Positions 33,759-43,055 are shown, counted from the first letter of the stretch. The stretch is 64,000 nucleotides of DNA from an uncultured Blautia sp. (GCA_958367245.1 CATXEA010000003.1:124001-188000); one strand, 5' to 3'. Program-made: numbers and translations. The notes: a model not told the origin generated them from the sequence alone.

Positions 33759-35666
33759 ATGGGGGAAAAACACCGCGAATTTCTGAAAGAATACGAAAAT
33801 GAAATGAAAAAGTTTGTTCTGCCGACGGAGCTTCAGGCGAATTGGAAAGCGGAAAAATGCCTGAAGGACGGGAAAGATAATTGGACGCTTTTGGTAAAAG
33901 AGGAAGCATCAGGGATTATCTGTGTGTTGAAATGGGCAGAAGGTCTGGCATCAGAGATGTTGCTGCAGGAATTTGAAATTTTAAAAGAATTGAAACAAAA
34001 CAAAATTTTGGGAATTCCGCAGGCTTACCGATTGATGAAAACAGAAAACGGAGTTTATTTTCTCCGTGAATACATAAACGGAGTTTCTGTTTTTGAAAAG
34101 GTAGAGGAGACGGGCAGGATTTTGGAAAAAGAAATCATAGAAGTCGGAAGTACACTCTGCCAAATGGTAGAGCAATTCCAAAAACTTGAAAATCCTTTCA
34201 TTCACAGAGATATTAAACCTGAAAATATAATTATCACACCGGAGGGAAAAACAGCTCTGATTGATTTCGGCACAGGACGGTATTACAGAATGGAGAAACA
34301 GGGCAGTGATACCTTTGTTGCAGGAAGCAGAGGGACAGCGGCGCCTGAGCAGTTTGGCTTTTCTCAGACAAATGAAAGGACAGATGTGTATTCTATAGGA
34401 CGTACACTTCTTTATATGGCAGCAGGAAGTTACGATGAAAAGGAACTTTTTGATGCGAAGGTGAGCAGGCGGCTGAAAAAAGTAATTCGCAAAGCCTCTG
34501 CATTTGACCCTGAAAAGAGATACAAACATGCAAAAAGTCTGGAGAACGCTCTTAGTTGGAAAAAAGACCGCCGGAAGATTTTGGGAGGAGCGGCAGTTGC
34601 GGCTGTATGTGTATGCGCAGGAATATTTTTGCACAGGTCAATTTTTCCTATAAGGCAGCCCCAGATTGCTCAGGAAGAGAAGGTAATGTTCAGGGAACCG
34701 CTCATTGAACGGGCAGTTCGCGTTGAACTGGGACTTTCGGAAGAGGAAACGATTGTGCCGGAAATGCTGGAAAAGGTGTCTTCACTGCGGATTATGGGCA
34801 CGGAAATTTTGACAGAGGAAGAACAGTTCGGCTGGGTCGGCGCTCAGATTATGGATAGAGAATGGGAGTTTGGCAGGGAAAAAGGAAGTATTGTCAGTCT
34901 GTCAGATTTATCTGCCTTACCTAATTTGACAGATGTGGAAATCTGCAATCAAAAAATTCGCGACATAACGCCATTGAGAAATCTCCCGATACAGAAACTG
35001 TATTTATCGGATAATCTGATTACAGATTTGGAAGTGTTGCATGAAATGCCGGACTTGGAAGAATTATGTATTCAGGGAAATCCGGCTGACAATCTGGATA
35101 TTCTGGGAGAATGTATGGAGCTGAGACATCTCCGCATCAGCGATATGGCAGTGAAGGATATTGAGTTCCTGAGAAAACTGAAGTTATTTGAACTGGGAAT
35201 GGAGCATCTGATTGTAAAGGAAGGAGACTTATCTCCTCTGAAAACACAGCATACGCTGGGGACGCTTTATATCAGCGATGTGGGGGAAGATGAGGCGGAA
35301 ATTATCCGGGGATTGTATAATCTGGAGAATTTGTCACTTTGGAGAAAGCAGGAAATTCAGGATTTAAAATATCTTGGAGGTATGAAAAATCTTATATTTT
35401 TGTCAGTGGCTCCGTCTATTACATCTCTTGAAGGAATTGAAGAGTTTCCGGTTCTTCAGAAGCTGAATCTGTTTGAATCAAAGATTACGGATATTTCAAA
35501 GCTGATTGAGGTAAAAAATCTGAAAGAAATAGATTTGCGAGGGACAATCGTGGAAGATTTGACACCGTTGTTCGAAATGAAATCATTGGAAACAGTAGTA
35601 TGTGATGAAAAAAACAAAGCGCGAATATTGGAAATAAATTCTTCTCCGGATTTTGAATTGCTGTGA
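33759..35666 (+). CDS. Hanks-type Ser/Thr kinase with transmembrane segment and leucine-rich repeats
   Basis: The 635-residue protein has a cytoplasmic kinase domain (about 25-265): VLKWA (ATP-binding Lys), FIHRDIKPENIII (catalytic HRD about 149), LIDFGTGR (DFG) and GTAAPEQFG (activation/APE). One transmembrane helix follows (about 274-292, ILGGAAVAAVCVCAGIFL). The rest is leucine-rich repeats of about 22 residues (about 380-620; for example LRNLPIQKLYLSDNLITDLE). The repeats would be outside the cell and could sense ligands, in place of the PASTA repeats of PrkC. It starts 5 bases after dus with TAGGAGAT. HTH-like and secreted LRR genes follow. Confidence 0.88.
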   Translation: MGEKHREFLKEYENEMKKFVLPTELQANWKAEKCLKDGKDNWTLLVKEEASGIICVLKWAEGLASEMLLQEFEILKELKQNKILGIPQAYRLMKTENGVYFLREYINGVSVFEKVEETGRILEKEIIEVGSTLCQMVEQFQKLENPFIHRDIKPENIIITPEGKTALIDFGTGRYYRMEKQGSDTFVAGSRGTAAPEQFGFSQTNERTDVYSIGRTLLYMAAGSYDEKELFDAKVSRRLKKVIRKASAFDPEKRYKHAKSLENALSWKKDRRKILGGAAVAAVCVCAGIFLHRSIFPIRQPQIAQEEKVMFREPLIERAVRVELGLSEEETIVPEMLEKVSSLRIMGTEILTEEEQFGWVGAQIMDREWEFGREKGSIVSLSDLSALPNLTDVEICNQKIRDITPLRNLPIQKLYLSDNLITDLEVLHEMPDLEELCIQGNPADNLDILGECMELRHLRISDMAVKDIEFLRKLKLFELGMEHLIVKEGDLSPLKTQHTLGTLYISDVGEDEAEIIRGLYNLENLSLWRKQEIQDLKYLGGMKNLIFLSVAPSITSLEGIEEFPVLQKLNLFESKITDISKLIEVKNLKEIDLRGTIVEDLTPLFEMKSLETVVCDEKNKARILEINSSPDFELL

Positions 35667-35721
35667 TACAGGTTCAGAAATGCTCCGGCGAAAAAGGGAC
35701 AGAATTGTCCCGAATAAGAAG

Positions 35722-35761
35722 AGCAGGTATGATATACTTACATATATTATATCTGCTTTTT
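35722..35761 (+). terminator. terminator after the kinase gene
   Basis: AGCAGGTATGATATA (35722-35736) pairs with TATATTATATCTGCT (35743-35757), 15 pairs including two G-U, followed by T-rich sequence. The same stretch holds a promoter-like TTGTCC (35705-35710), 17 bases, TATGAT (35728-35733). A palindrome GGGACA-N4-TGTCCC (35696-35711) overlaps that -35. Confidence 0.75.
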
Positions 35762-35822
35762 ATTTATTAGTTCGAAGGGGACTTATCCGCCTTTTATACA
35801 GAGTAGTTGGGAGTGAAGGGGA

Positions 35823-36254
35823 ATGAAAAAAGAGGAGTGGGATACGATGATAGATACCGAGCAGCTTGTAAAGATGATTAAAGAACAGGGTGTGGAATAT
35901 TTCACAAAGGACAGGAAGCAAAAAGTGAAAGTGGGACTTTATCTGGAGTATCTCATGGAACAGAGGCACATCACCAGAAAAGAAATGATCAGTAAGCTTA
36001 ATGTGGATGAATCGTATGGACGGAAATTATTTGGAGGGCAGAGAACTCCTACGCGGAAGATTTTAATACAATCCGCATTTATTCTGGGCTTAAATCTGGA
36101 AGAGACACAGAGGATTCTGGAAATCGGACAAAAAGCGAGGCTGTATCCCCGTATCAGATATGACGCGGCAATTATTTATGGACTGGAAAAGAAATTTACT
36201 TTAGATAAAATGAACAGTTTTCTGGAGGAGATAGGAGAAACGGCTCTTTTATAA
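35823..36254 (+). CDS. small HTH-like protein next to the receptor kinase
   Basis: The 143-residue cytoplasmic protein has a central helical region LYLEYLMEQRHITRKEMISKLNVDESYGRKLFGGQRTPTRK (about 40-80, shown here only to mark the segment start LYLEYLMEQR and end RTPTRK) that reads like a lambda-repressor/XRE-type helix-turn-helix with a lengthened loop. Helices follow that resemble the metazoan-style LNLEETQRILEIGQ pattern of kinase-associated regulators. I do not know a named family. Its place between a receptor kinase and a secreted LRR protein suggests that it relays the kinase signal; this is inference. AAGGGGA precedes the ATG. Confidence 0.6.
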   Translation: MKKEEWDTMIDTEQLVKMIKEQGVEYFTKDRKQKVKVGLYLEYLMEQRHITRKEMISKLNVDESYGRKLFGGQRTPTRKILIQSAFILGLNLEETQRILEIGQKARLYPRIRYDAAIIYGLEKKFTLDKMNSFLEEIGETALL

Positions 36255-36344
36255 ATGGTAATCGCCAACACAGGTTGGAAACGATACAGTGGTATTCAAA
36301 AAGAGAATGGCACACAGCAAATTCAATAAAGGAGGGCAAGATTT

Positions 36345-39152
36345 ATGAAAAGGAAGAGACTTGCATTAGTTCTGGCAGCTATCATGGCGATGAGCGGAAT
36401 ATCGCATACAACAATGGTTTCCGGAGCAGAATTTACAGATGCATCAGCTTTGGAAATGGTTGATGAGGAAGCAGATACAGAAGGCGTTTTTGTATCAGAA
36501 GAAGAGACTGTATTTACAGACGAAGAGGCGCCGGAGGCACAGGTGGATGCGCCGAAGACAGATGAGGAGTACAGGGCTCATTATGAGGGCGGCTATATTA
36601 CCAGAGAACAGTTCGACCACTGGGCAGAGACAGGGGAAGAACCGGAGGATTGGGTACAGGTTGGATTTTATGAGGAACTGGTAACGTCTGACGAACTCTT
36701 CGCAAAGATGAAAGAAGAAGGGATTGAGAACACAGGATATCTCATGCTTTCAATTGCAGAACCGGCAGAAGGATTTGCTGATCTGACAGTGCCGGAAGGA
36801 ACTGTGCTTGCTCTTGCAGGGGGCGCAGGACATAATATTCAGAGTATCAGGGCAGACACAGGTGTGACAATACGCGGAAATATCAATACACCGGGAAGTC
36901 TGAAGCTTGCAGAGGGAACTTCTGTAAGGCTGATTGATGTAGATTCAAACGGAATCATAGAAGGAACCGGAAGGAATACTCTGGAAGTTAAAAACTGGGT
37001 ACGTCTTGGCGGAATCCGGGGAATTGATAAATTTATTTATAATACGGACCATATTGAAGTAAGAGGACTTGCGGAATTTCGTAAAATTGAGAACCATACA
37101 GGTCATGGAATGGGAGTTTTTGTAGAAGGGTATAGAGAGGATAAAATTCCGGTTTTTTATGATAATTTTGATTTCGGAATGGAGTTCGATGAAGAAGGAA
37201 ATACATGGCCTGCAGGAATCTGGATTCAGTATGTGGAAGAGTTTGATGTTCCGGAAGGCGCTGAGTGGAATTTTATTAAGCTGGAAGAAGGAAGCTGCGG
37301 TATAAAATTTGCGGATTCGCTTTCTGAAAAAGATGTCTTTGAGATGCGGAACAGAATCGAGGTTTCCGATGGGACAGTTAACATGGACGGAACGGTTTTT
37401 TACCCGGGCGAACAGGGAGAAAATGCTTTTGACGTTGAATTTATTAAAGAGACAGACGGAATGTCTGCGGAAATGATTTTTAATAATTGGGGACTGGATG
37501 ACATTCCGGATCATTGCACAGACTGGATTGCTTCTTCAGGAAATGCAGCAGACGCATTGAGGTATGTAAATCTTGCAGAGAAATATCAAAATGGTCAGGG
37601 ATATTATAAAATTAATCTTCCATGGGACGCGAAGATTACAGAACTGAGCGTACCTGCTGATGTAAAGGGAATTATCTTTGACATCAAGGGAGATTACAAC
37701 GAGGCGACAGATGAATGGAAAGCACATCCGTCACAGGTATCCAGAGTTGTTGTTCCGGAAGGAAAGATTGCAAAGATAATGGGTATCTGCAATACCACAG
37801 AGAAATTAAGTGTTTCAGGAAAAGGGGACGCTGTCTTTATTGACTGCCGTTTTTCACAGCCGGTAAACGCAGATACAATTATCTCCATAAGAAGTACGTT
37901 TAAAAATCTGGTATGTGAAAAACTTCTGGCAAGCCAGCTTACGATTATTACAGACTGGCTCGAAGCCGGAGTTATAGAATCAGATGCAGTAGAGCTGCTT
38001 GTAAAATCAGGAGCTGTTCTTGATATTAATACGATAAGTAAACATGCAGGAAACGGTCCGATTGAATTCTGGCTGGAAGCAGGAGAAGGAAAGATTCCGA
38101 CTGTTCATTTCACAGGTGAAATGAAATATGAGAAAGAAGAGTATCCGGAGGGAGCCGCTCTCTGGGAAATCCAGTATTATGACAGCAAGAGGGCAGAAGC
38201 GGCAGGAGCTCCTTTCGTGGGAGACTGTTTCGACATCAATTATGATTTTTGGGGCGGAGAAACAGGTCCTTGGGATTTTATGGCTAAGATGGAAGATGTG
38301 AAATCCTCTCTTTTGACAATAAGTGAAGACGCGGCAGATACAGACTGGAACGTAGTAGGCTTTTACTTCGAAGACGGAAATTTGAGAATGCCGAAAAATA
38401 TAGCGGCAGGCGGAAAGTATAATCTGGTAACTTTTGAAACAGGAGAGGAAACTCCTGTATATGTTGAAGTTGGGAACATCGTTAAATCCATTGCAGACGC
38501 AGAGGTTTCTTCCATTAAAACGCAGATTTATCAGGGAAAAGCTGTAACTCCATCTGTAAAAGTGACTTATAAAGGAGTTACCTTAAAGAAAGACACAGAT
38601 TACACAGTAAGTTACAAGAACAATACAAAAGCCGGAAAAACTGCGACAGTTATTATCAAAGGAAAAGGCAAATATACCGGAACAATCAGTAAAAACTTTA
38701 AAATCAGTGCGATTCCGGAAAAGAATAAGAAAGCTGCAATAGGAAACCTGAAATATAAAGTGACCAAATCCCACTATAAATCAGGCGAAGTAAGCGTGTA
38801 TGGTGCTTTAAAAAAGACGGGGACAGGATTATCCATTCCGTCTACCGTAAAGATTGCAGGCTATACCTTTAAAGTTACAAGAGTGGAATCTAACGCATTT
38901 AAGAATTGGACGAAGCTGAAAAAAGCAACTATTGGTTCCGCGGTGAAATCTATCGGTCAGAACGCATTCTATGGCTGTAAAGCCCTGACCAGCATTCAGA
39001 TTAAAACATCTGTACTGAAAACTGTTGAAAAGAATGCATTTAAAGGCATTCACAGAAAGGCGGTAATCAAGGTTCCGTCCAAGCAACTGAAAGCATATCA
39101 GAAGCTTCTTAAAGGAAAAGGACAGAGCAGTTCTGTCAAGATTACGAAATAA
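36345..39152 (+). CDS. large secreted surface protein with C-terminal BspA-type LRR
   Basis: The 935-residue exported protein has a clear signal peptide (residues 1-28, MKRKRLALVLAAIMAMSG). An acidic Glu/Asp-rich segment follows (about 30-75), then a long beta-rich region (about 140-690) that may be a right-handed beta-helix. An Ig-like Lachnospiraceae surface domain comes next (about 710-790, KDTDYTVSYKNNTKAGKTA), then a BspA/LRR_5 segment (about 830-910, VESNAFKNWTKLKKATIGSA). No LPxTG motif or transmembrane anchor is seen, so it is released or bound non-covalently. AAAGGAGG precedes the start. It may be controlled by the neighbouring kinase and HTH protein. Confidence 0.75.
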   Translation: MKRKRLALVLAAIMAMSGISHTTMVSGAEFTDASALEMVDEEADTEGVFVSEEETVFTDEEAPEAQVDAPKTDEEYRAHYEGGYITREQFDHWAETGEEPEDWVQVGFYEELVTSDELFAKMKEEGIENTGYLMLSIAEPAEGFADLTVPEGTVLALAGGAGHNIQSIRADTGVTIRGNINTPGSLKLAEGTSVRLIDVDSNGIIEGTGRNTLEVKNWVRLGGIRGIDKFIYNTDHIEVRGLAEFRKIENHTGHGMGVFVEGYREDKIPVFYDNFDFGMEFDEEGNTWPAGIWIQYVEEFDVPEGAEWNFIKLEEGSCGIKFADSLSEKDVFEMRNRIEVSDGTVNMDGTVFYPGEQGENAFDVEFIKETDGMSAEMIFNNWGLDDIPDHCTDWIASSGNAADALRYVNLAEKYQNGQGYYKINLPWDAKITELSVPADVKGIIFDIKGDYNEATDEWKAHPSQVSRVVVPEGKIAKIMGICNTTEKLSVSGKGDAVFIDCRFSQPVNADTIISIRSTFKNLVCEKLLASQLTIITDWLEAGVIESDAVELLVKSGAVLDINTISKHAGNGPIEFWLEAGEGKIPTVHFTGEMKYEKEEYPEGAALWEIQYYDSKRAEAAGAPFVGDCFDINYDFWGGETGPWDFMAKMEDVKSSLLTISEDAADTDWNVVGFYFEDGNLRMPKNIAAGGKYNLVTFETGEETPVYVEVGNIVKSIADAEVSSIKTQIYQGKAVTPSVKVTYKGVTLKKDTDYTVSYKNNTKAGKTATVIIKGKGKYTGTISKNFKISAIPEKNKKAAIGNLKYKVTKSHYKSGEVSVYGALKKTGTGLSIPSTVKIAGYTFKVTRVESNAFKNWTKLKKATIGSAVKSIGQNAFYGCKALTSIQIKTSVLKTVEKNAFKGIHRKAVIKVPSKQLKAYQKLLKGKGQSSSVKITK

Positions 39153-39189
39153 AAAAGCCGACAGTTTCCTTTCCATAAAAAATAATGCA

Positions 39190-39233
39190 GAAGCAGTCCC
39201 GAAAAGCCTGTACTTTTCGGGGCTGCTTTGTTT
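39190..39233 (+). terminator. Rho-independent terminator
   Basis: GCAGTCCCGAAAAG pairs with CTTTTCGGGGCTGC around a 6-base loop. A short T-rich tail follows. Confidence 0.82.
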
Positions 39234-39240
39234 GCAAAGC

Positions 39241-39269
39241 TTGACAAGCAGTGCTGTTTTCGGTATAAT
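39241..39269 (+). promoter_or_regulatory. greA-lysS promoter
   Basis: Perfect TTGACA (39241-39246), a 17-base spacer and a perfect TATAAT (39264-39269). The leader of about 145 bases contains a small CCGGCA-N4-TGCCGG hairpin (39354-39369). Confidence 0.85.
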
Positions 39270-39419
39270 ACTGGAATTGTGAATATCCTAGAATAAGTCT
39301 GCCCTTTTTCAGGTAAGATGTACTGGGAAACACATGAACCGAAGAGAATACTTCCGGCAGATTTGCCGGTTGGTAAATGTAATTTTATAAACCTCGGGTT
39401 TGAAAGGGAGTAAGGTAAG

Positions 39420-39902
39420 ATGGAAGCAAAGAAAAACTTACTGACTTATGCAGGTCTTAAAAAACTGGAAGACGAGCTGCATGACTTAAAAGTAGTAAAA
39501 AGAAAAGAAGTAGCAGAAAAAATCAAAGAAGCCAGAGAGCAGGGCGACTTATCCGAGAATGCTGAGTACGATGCAGCGAAAGACGAGCAGAGAGATATCG
39601 AAGCACGTATTGAAGAAATCGAAAAAATTCTGAAAAACGCAGAGGTTGTTGTTGAGGACGAGGTAGACCTTGATAAAATCAGCGTTGGATGTAAAGTTAA
39701 AGTACACGATTATGAATTTGAAGAGGATATTGAACTTAAAATTGTAGGTTCTACAGAGGCAAACAGCCTTGAGGGAAAAATCTCCAACGAATCTCCTGTA
39801 GGAAAAGCTTTAATGGGCAAGCATAAAGGGGATGTTGTAGAGGTTGAAATGCCATCAGGCGTAATGCAGTATAAGGTTCTTGAAATTCAGAGAAACATTT
39901 AA
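39420..39902 (+). CDS. greA: transcription elongation factor GreA
   Basis: The 160-residue factor rescues backtracked RNA polymerase by stimulating transcript cleavage. The N-terminal coiled coil (about 10-75) ends in the conserved acidic tip with GDLSENAEYDAAKDEQ. The C-terminal FKBP-like domain ends with SPVGKALMGKHKGDVVEVE. The GreA length is normal. It leads an operon with lysS, the usual Firmicute order, 22 bases apart. Confidence 0.96.
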   Translation: MEAKKNLLTYAGLKKLEDELHDLKVVKRKEVAEKIKEAREQGDLSENAEYDAAKDEQRDIEARIEEIEKILKNAEVVVEDEVDLDKISVGCKVKVHDYEFEEDIELKIVGSTEANSLEGKISNESPVGKALMGKHKGDVVEVEMPSGVMQYKVLEIQRNI

Positions 39903-39924
39903 TAAAAACGAAGGAGGCACAAAG

Positions 39925-41997
39925 GTGGCAGAGCAGAAGAAGCAGGAACAGGATTTAAACCAGTTATTAAAAGTTCGCCGTGAGAAACTGGCAGAGCTGC
40001 AGGCTAATGGTAAAGATCCATTTGAAATCACAAAATTCGATCAGACTCATCATTCACTGGAAGTAAAGAAGCTTTATGAAGCACATGAGGCAGAACTTCT
40101 CAAAGACCGCACAGAACCGGATGTAACAGGTCTTGATGAAGAGCAGGCAAAGGAAGTGCTCAAAAAAGACTATGAAGAGAGAAGAAGCATCATGGATGCA
40201 AGCCCGATCCATGTAACGATTGCCGGACGTATGATGTTCAAGAGAGTTATGGGTAAAGCTTCTTTCTGTAATATTCAGGATTTGGAAGGAAATATTCAGG
40301 TATATGTAGCAAGAGATGCCATTGGCGCTGAGACATATGCAGATTTCAAGAAATCCGATATTGGCGACATCTTTGGTCTGGAAGGTTTTGCGTTCAGAAC
40401 AAGAACAGGCGAAATCTCTATTCATGCAGAAAGTATGACTCTTCTTTCCAAGAGCTTACAGATTCTTCCTGAGAAATTCCACGGGCTGACAGATACAGAT
40501 ATGCGTTATCGTCAGAGATATGTGGATCTGATTATGAATACAGAGGTAAAGGATACGTTTGTAAAACGCTCCAAAATCCTCAGTGCAATCCGTAAATATT
40601 TAAGCGGAGAGGGCTTTATGGAGGTTGAAACTCCAATGCTGGTATCCAATGCCGGCGGTGCGGCAGCACGTCCGTTTGAGACACACTTTAACGCTTTGAA
40701 TGAAGACCTGAAGCTTCGTATTTCACTGGAGCTTTATCTTAAGAGACTGATTGTAGGTGGACTTGAAAAAGTATATGAAATCGGCAGAGTATTCCGTAAC
40801 GAGGGTCTTGACACCCGTCACAATCCGGAATTTACACTGATGGAGCTTTATCAGGCATATACAGATTATCACGGCATGATGGATCTGACCGAGAATCTGT
40901 ACCGCTTTGTTGCCCAGGAAGTTCTGGGAACTACCAAAATCGTATACAAGGGAATCCAGATGGATCTGGGTCAGCCGTTTGAGCGTCTGACTATGGTTGA
41001 TGCAGTTAAGAAATATGCGGGCATCGACTGGAATGAAGTTAAAACTCTGAAAGAAGCAAGAAGACTTGCAAAAGAAAACAACATTGATTACGAAGAGAGA
41101 CATAAAAAAGGTGATATCCTGAATCTGTTCTTCGAGGAATTTGTAGAAGAACATCTTCTTCAGCCTACCTTTATTATGGATCATCCGGTTGAGATTTCTC
41201 CGCTTACCAAGAAGAAACCGGAGAATCCGGAATATGTAGAGCGTTTTGAGTTCTTTATGAACGGTTGGGAAATGGCGAACGCTTATTCTGAGCTGAACGA
41301 CCCGATCGACCAGAGAGAACGCTTCAAAGCACAGGAAGAGCAGCTTGCACAGGGTGACGAGGAAGCGAATACTACTGATGAAGATTTCCTGAACGCACTG
41401 GAAATCGGTATGCCTCCAACAGGCGGTATCGGATTCGGTATTGACCGTATGTGTATGCTCCTTACAGGCGCAGAAGCAATCCGTGATGTGCTTCTGTTCC
41501 CGACAATGAAGTCACAGGGCGCTGCTAAGAACGAAGCAAACAACGCTGCACAGGCAGAACCAATCGCTGCAAAAGTAGTTGTTCCAGTAGAAAATGCAGC
41601 TGCACCAGCGAAGGTTGAGATTGATTTCTCTAATGTAGAAGTTGAACCATTATTTGAAGATATGGTAGATTTCGAAACATTCAGCAAATCAGATTTCCGT
41701 GCTGTAAAGGTTAAAGAATGTGAAGTAGTTCCAAAATCTAAGAAGCTTCTGAAGTTCGTATTAGACGACGGAAGTGGCGTAGATCGTGTGATTTTAAGCG
41801 GAATTCACGATTACTATGAGCCAGAATTCTTAGTAGGAAAGACATTGCTTGCAATCACAAACCTTCCACCACGTAAGATGATGGGAATTGATTCTTGCGG
41901 TATGATCATCTCCGCTACACACCTTGTAGAAGGAAGAGAAGGACTCAATGTTCTGATCCTGGATGATAAGATTCCGGCAGGAGCAAAATTGTACTAA
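39925..41997 (+). CDS. lysS: lysyl-tRNA synthetase (class II) with C-terminal tRNA-binding domain; chimeric by element insertion
   Basis: The 690-residue enzyme charges tRNA-Lys. The OB-fold anticodon domain (about 50-150) is followed by the class II core: motif 2 in VFRNEGLDTRHNPEFTLME and motif 3 in GIGFGIDRMCMLLTG. After an Ala-rich linker (about 530-570), the last 125 residues form a Trbp111/EMAPII-like tRNA-binding domain (FSKSDFRAVKVKECE, LAITNLPPRKMMGIDSCGM). The start is GTG at 39925, 7 bases after GGAGG. From 41513 the sequence belongs to the integrated element, whose 3' end replaces the host's; the displaced host copy lies at 56692-57180. The reading frame is intact, so a full-length chimera is expected. 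Confidence 0.93.
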   Translation: MAEQKKQEQDLNQLLKVRREKLAELQANGKDPFEITKFDQTHHSLEVKKLYEAHEAELLKDRTEPDVTGLDEEQAKEVLKKDYEERRSIMDASPIHVTIAGRMMFKRVMGKASFCNIQDLEGNIQVYVARDAIGAETYADFKKSDIGDIFGLEGFAFRTRTGEISIHAESMTLLSKSLQILPEKFHGLTDTDMRYRQRYVDLIMNTEVKDTFVKRSKILSAIRKYLSGEGFMEVETPMLVSNAGGAAARPFETHFNALNEDLKLRISLELYLKRLIVGGLEKVYEIGRVFRNEGLDTRHNPEFTLMELYQAYTDYHGMMDLTENLYRFVAQEVLGTTKIVYKGIQMDLGQPFERLTMVDAVKKYAGIDWNEVKTLKEARRLAKENNIDYEERHKKGDILNLFFEEFVEEHLLQPTFIMDHPVEISPLTKKKPENPEYVERFEFFMNGWEMANAYSELNDPIDQRERFKAQEEQLAQGDEEANTTDEDFLNALEIGMPPTGGIGFGIDRMCMLLTGAEAIRDVLLFPTMKSQGAAKNEANNAAQAEPIAAKVVVPVENAAAPAKVEIDFSNVEVEPLFEDMVDFETFSKSDFRAVKVKECEVVPKSKKLLKFVLDDGSGVDRVILSGIHDYYEPEFLVGKTLLAITNLPPRKMMGIDSCGMIISATHLVEGREGLNVLILDDKIPAGAKLY
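41503..41553 (+). repeat. left attachment site (attL) inside lysS
   Basis: This 51-base stretch is a direct repeat of 56689-56739, with 48 identities. The uninterrupted part contains CACAGGGCGCTGCTAA and CGAAGCAAACAACGCTGCAC, separated by the one mismatch (G/A). It encodes TMKSQGAAKNEANNAAQ, the linker between the LysS catalytic core and its tRNA-binding domain. Confidence 0.82.
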
Positions 41998-42044
41998 GAG
42001 CAAGAAGTTTTAAGCTATATTTTAAACAGGAAAACAGGTTACTA

Positions 42045-42108
42045 CACCACATTTACACCAAATTTTTTAAAAGTCTAAGGGAAGGACTCTGCAAAAGAAT
42101 GGTGTAAA
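42045..42108 (+). repeat. left arm-type integrase sites
   Basis: CACCACATTTACACCAAATT (42045-42064) recurs at 56551-56570 with one difference. The octamer GGTGTAAA, the inverse of TTTACACC, lies at 42101-42108. GGACTCTGCAAA (42084-42095) recurs inverted at 55257-55268. Such repeats near both element ends fit arm-type binding sites of a Tn916-like integrase. Confidence 0.55.
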
Positions 42109-42129
42109 AGAAAAATAGTAATAAAAGAT

Positions 42130-42175
42130 ACAGTTGAGTGTACCAAAAAAGTTGGTACACCCAGCTGTTTTTTTG
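42130..42175 (+). terminator. terminator after the chimeric lysS
   Basis: CAGTTG-A-GTGTACC pairs with GGTACAC-C-CAGCTG around a 9-base loop. A T7 run follows. It was brought in by the element, so it replaces the host lysS terminator (57193-57239). Confidence 0.85.
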
Positions 42176-42357
42176 TTTTATTGAAAATATCTCAATATCA
42201 AAAATAGAAGTAATCAGCGTTGTAGTTGGTTATTTTTTATTCTATATCACACATCAACAATTCAAAAATTTTTATATATTTCCCAGAAGACCCTGTAAAA
42301 ATGCCTCTCAGCATTTCGTTATATAGAAGGATATTTAATAATATCAATCTTTGTACA

Positions 42358-42386
42358 TTGACAATTGAATAGCTTTTGAATATGAG
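42358..42386 (+). promoter_or_regulatory. candidate promoter upstream of the small unknown gene
   Basis: TTGACA (42358-42363), 17 bases, TATGAG (42381-42386). The rest of 42176-42602 is AT-rich. It holds no other feature I can support, except that the frame of the next gene stays open back to a TAG near 42452. Confidence 0.45.
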
Positions 42387-42602
42387 GATACCTGAACTGA
42401 ATATGCATGCGGCGTATCTTTTCAGAGCATACAATCCTAAAAAGAAGAGGGTTAGGGAACGGAAATATTTGAAAGCGCAATAAAAGGATTTATTAATTGT
42501 GAAAGAGATAGCTTAATAAAAACTATATGTGTAGGTGATGAAGTGCAAAAAACTATATCTACACTTGATTTTTTTGATACAGAATTGAAAGGAACGATAT
42601 TT

Positions 42603-42893
42603 ATGACAAGATTAACAAAGTATGAGAAGGAAACTATTATTCTTACAAATGAGGAAGATGATTTTTGGAATGTGTTTACGTATAACAAAGGATTGCAACG
42701 TAGGTTTATGTCCTTTGTTGAACAATATCCAGAAAATTGTCAATTCAAGAGCCAGAATAATGAGGGGGGAATGACATTTGAGATAGACAAAGGTAGGTTA
42801 TCGGTTCGTTTGACAGCACCATATTCAGAAGAGAGAAGGAAGACATCTAGTGAGTATGCAAAGAAATATGGAGTGCATCATATAAAAAAATAA
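42603..42893 (+). CDS. small mobile-element protein of unknown function
   Basis: The 96-residue basic soluble protein starts MTRLTKYEKETIILTNEEDD and contains YTYNKGLQRRFMSFVEQYPE. Similar small proteins with the pattern TKYEKET...YTYN...PYSEERR are, in my memory, common in Firmicute integrative elements and restriction islands, but I know no function. AAAGGAACG precedes the ATG at 42603. A GTG at 42543 in the same frame would give 116 residues (with VQKTISTLDFFDTELKGTIF ahead of it). The frame is open further still, so an N-terminal extension or remnant of another gene is possible. Confidence 0.55.
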   Translation: MTRLTKYEKETIILTNEEDDFWNVFTYNKGLQRRFMSFVEQYPENCQFKSQNNEGGMTFEIDKGRLSVRLTAPYSEERRKTSSEYAKKYGVHHIKK

Positions 42894-42951
42894 TAGTAGT
42901 TTTTTGAGATTTATTGACAAAAAGATAGTATTCAGTCGGTTGCTTTTATGT

Positions 42952-43010
42952 TATACTTTTTTAGTTAGGGCTACTGGATCCATCATTCGATGGTGCTAAT
43001 AATTTACCCT
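42952..43010 (+). promoter_or_regulatory. methyltransferase promoter region with GATC-tagged hairpin
   Basis: A -10-like TATACT (42952-42957) with only a weak -35 precedes a leader holding CCATC-ATTC-GATGG (42980-42993), a small perfect hairpin. It directly abuts a GATC (42977-42980), the site predicted for the downstream restriction-modification genes. TAGGG and CCCTA flank it. Control by methylation or by the hairpin is speculative. Confidence 0.35.
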
Positions 43011-43055
43011 AAAATACAAGTGTGATGGTACATTGTGCCAAGGAGGACTTTAACA

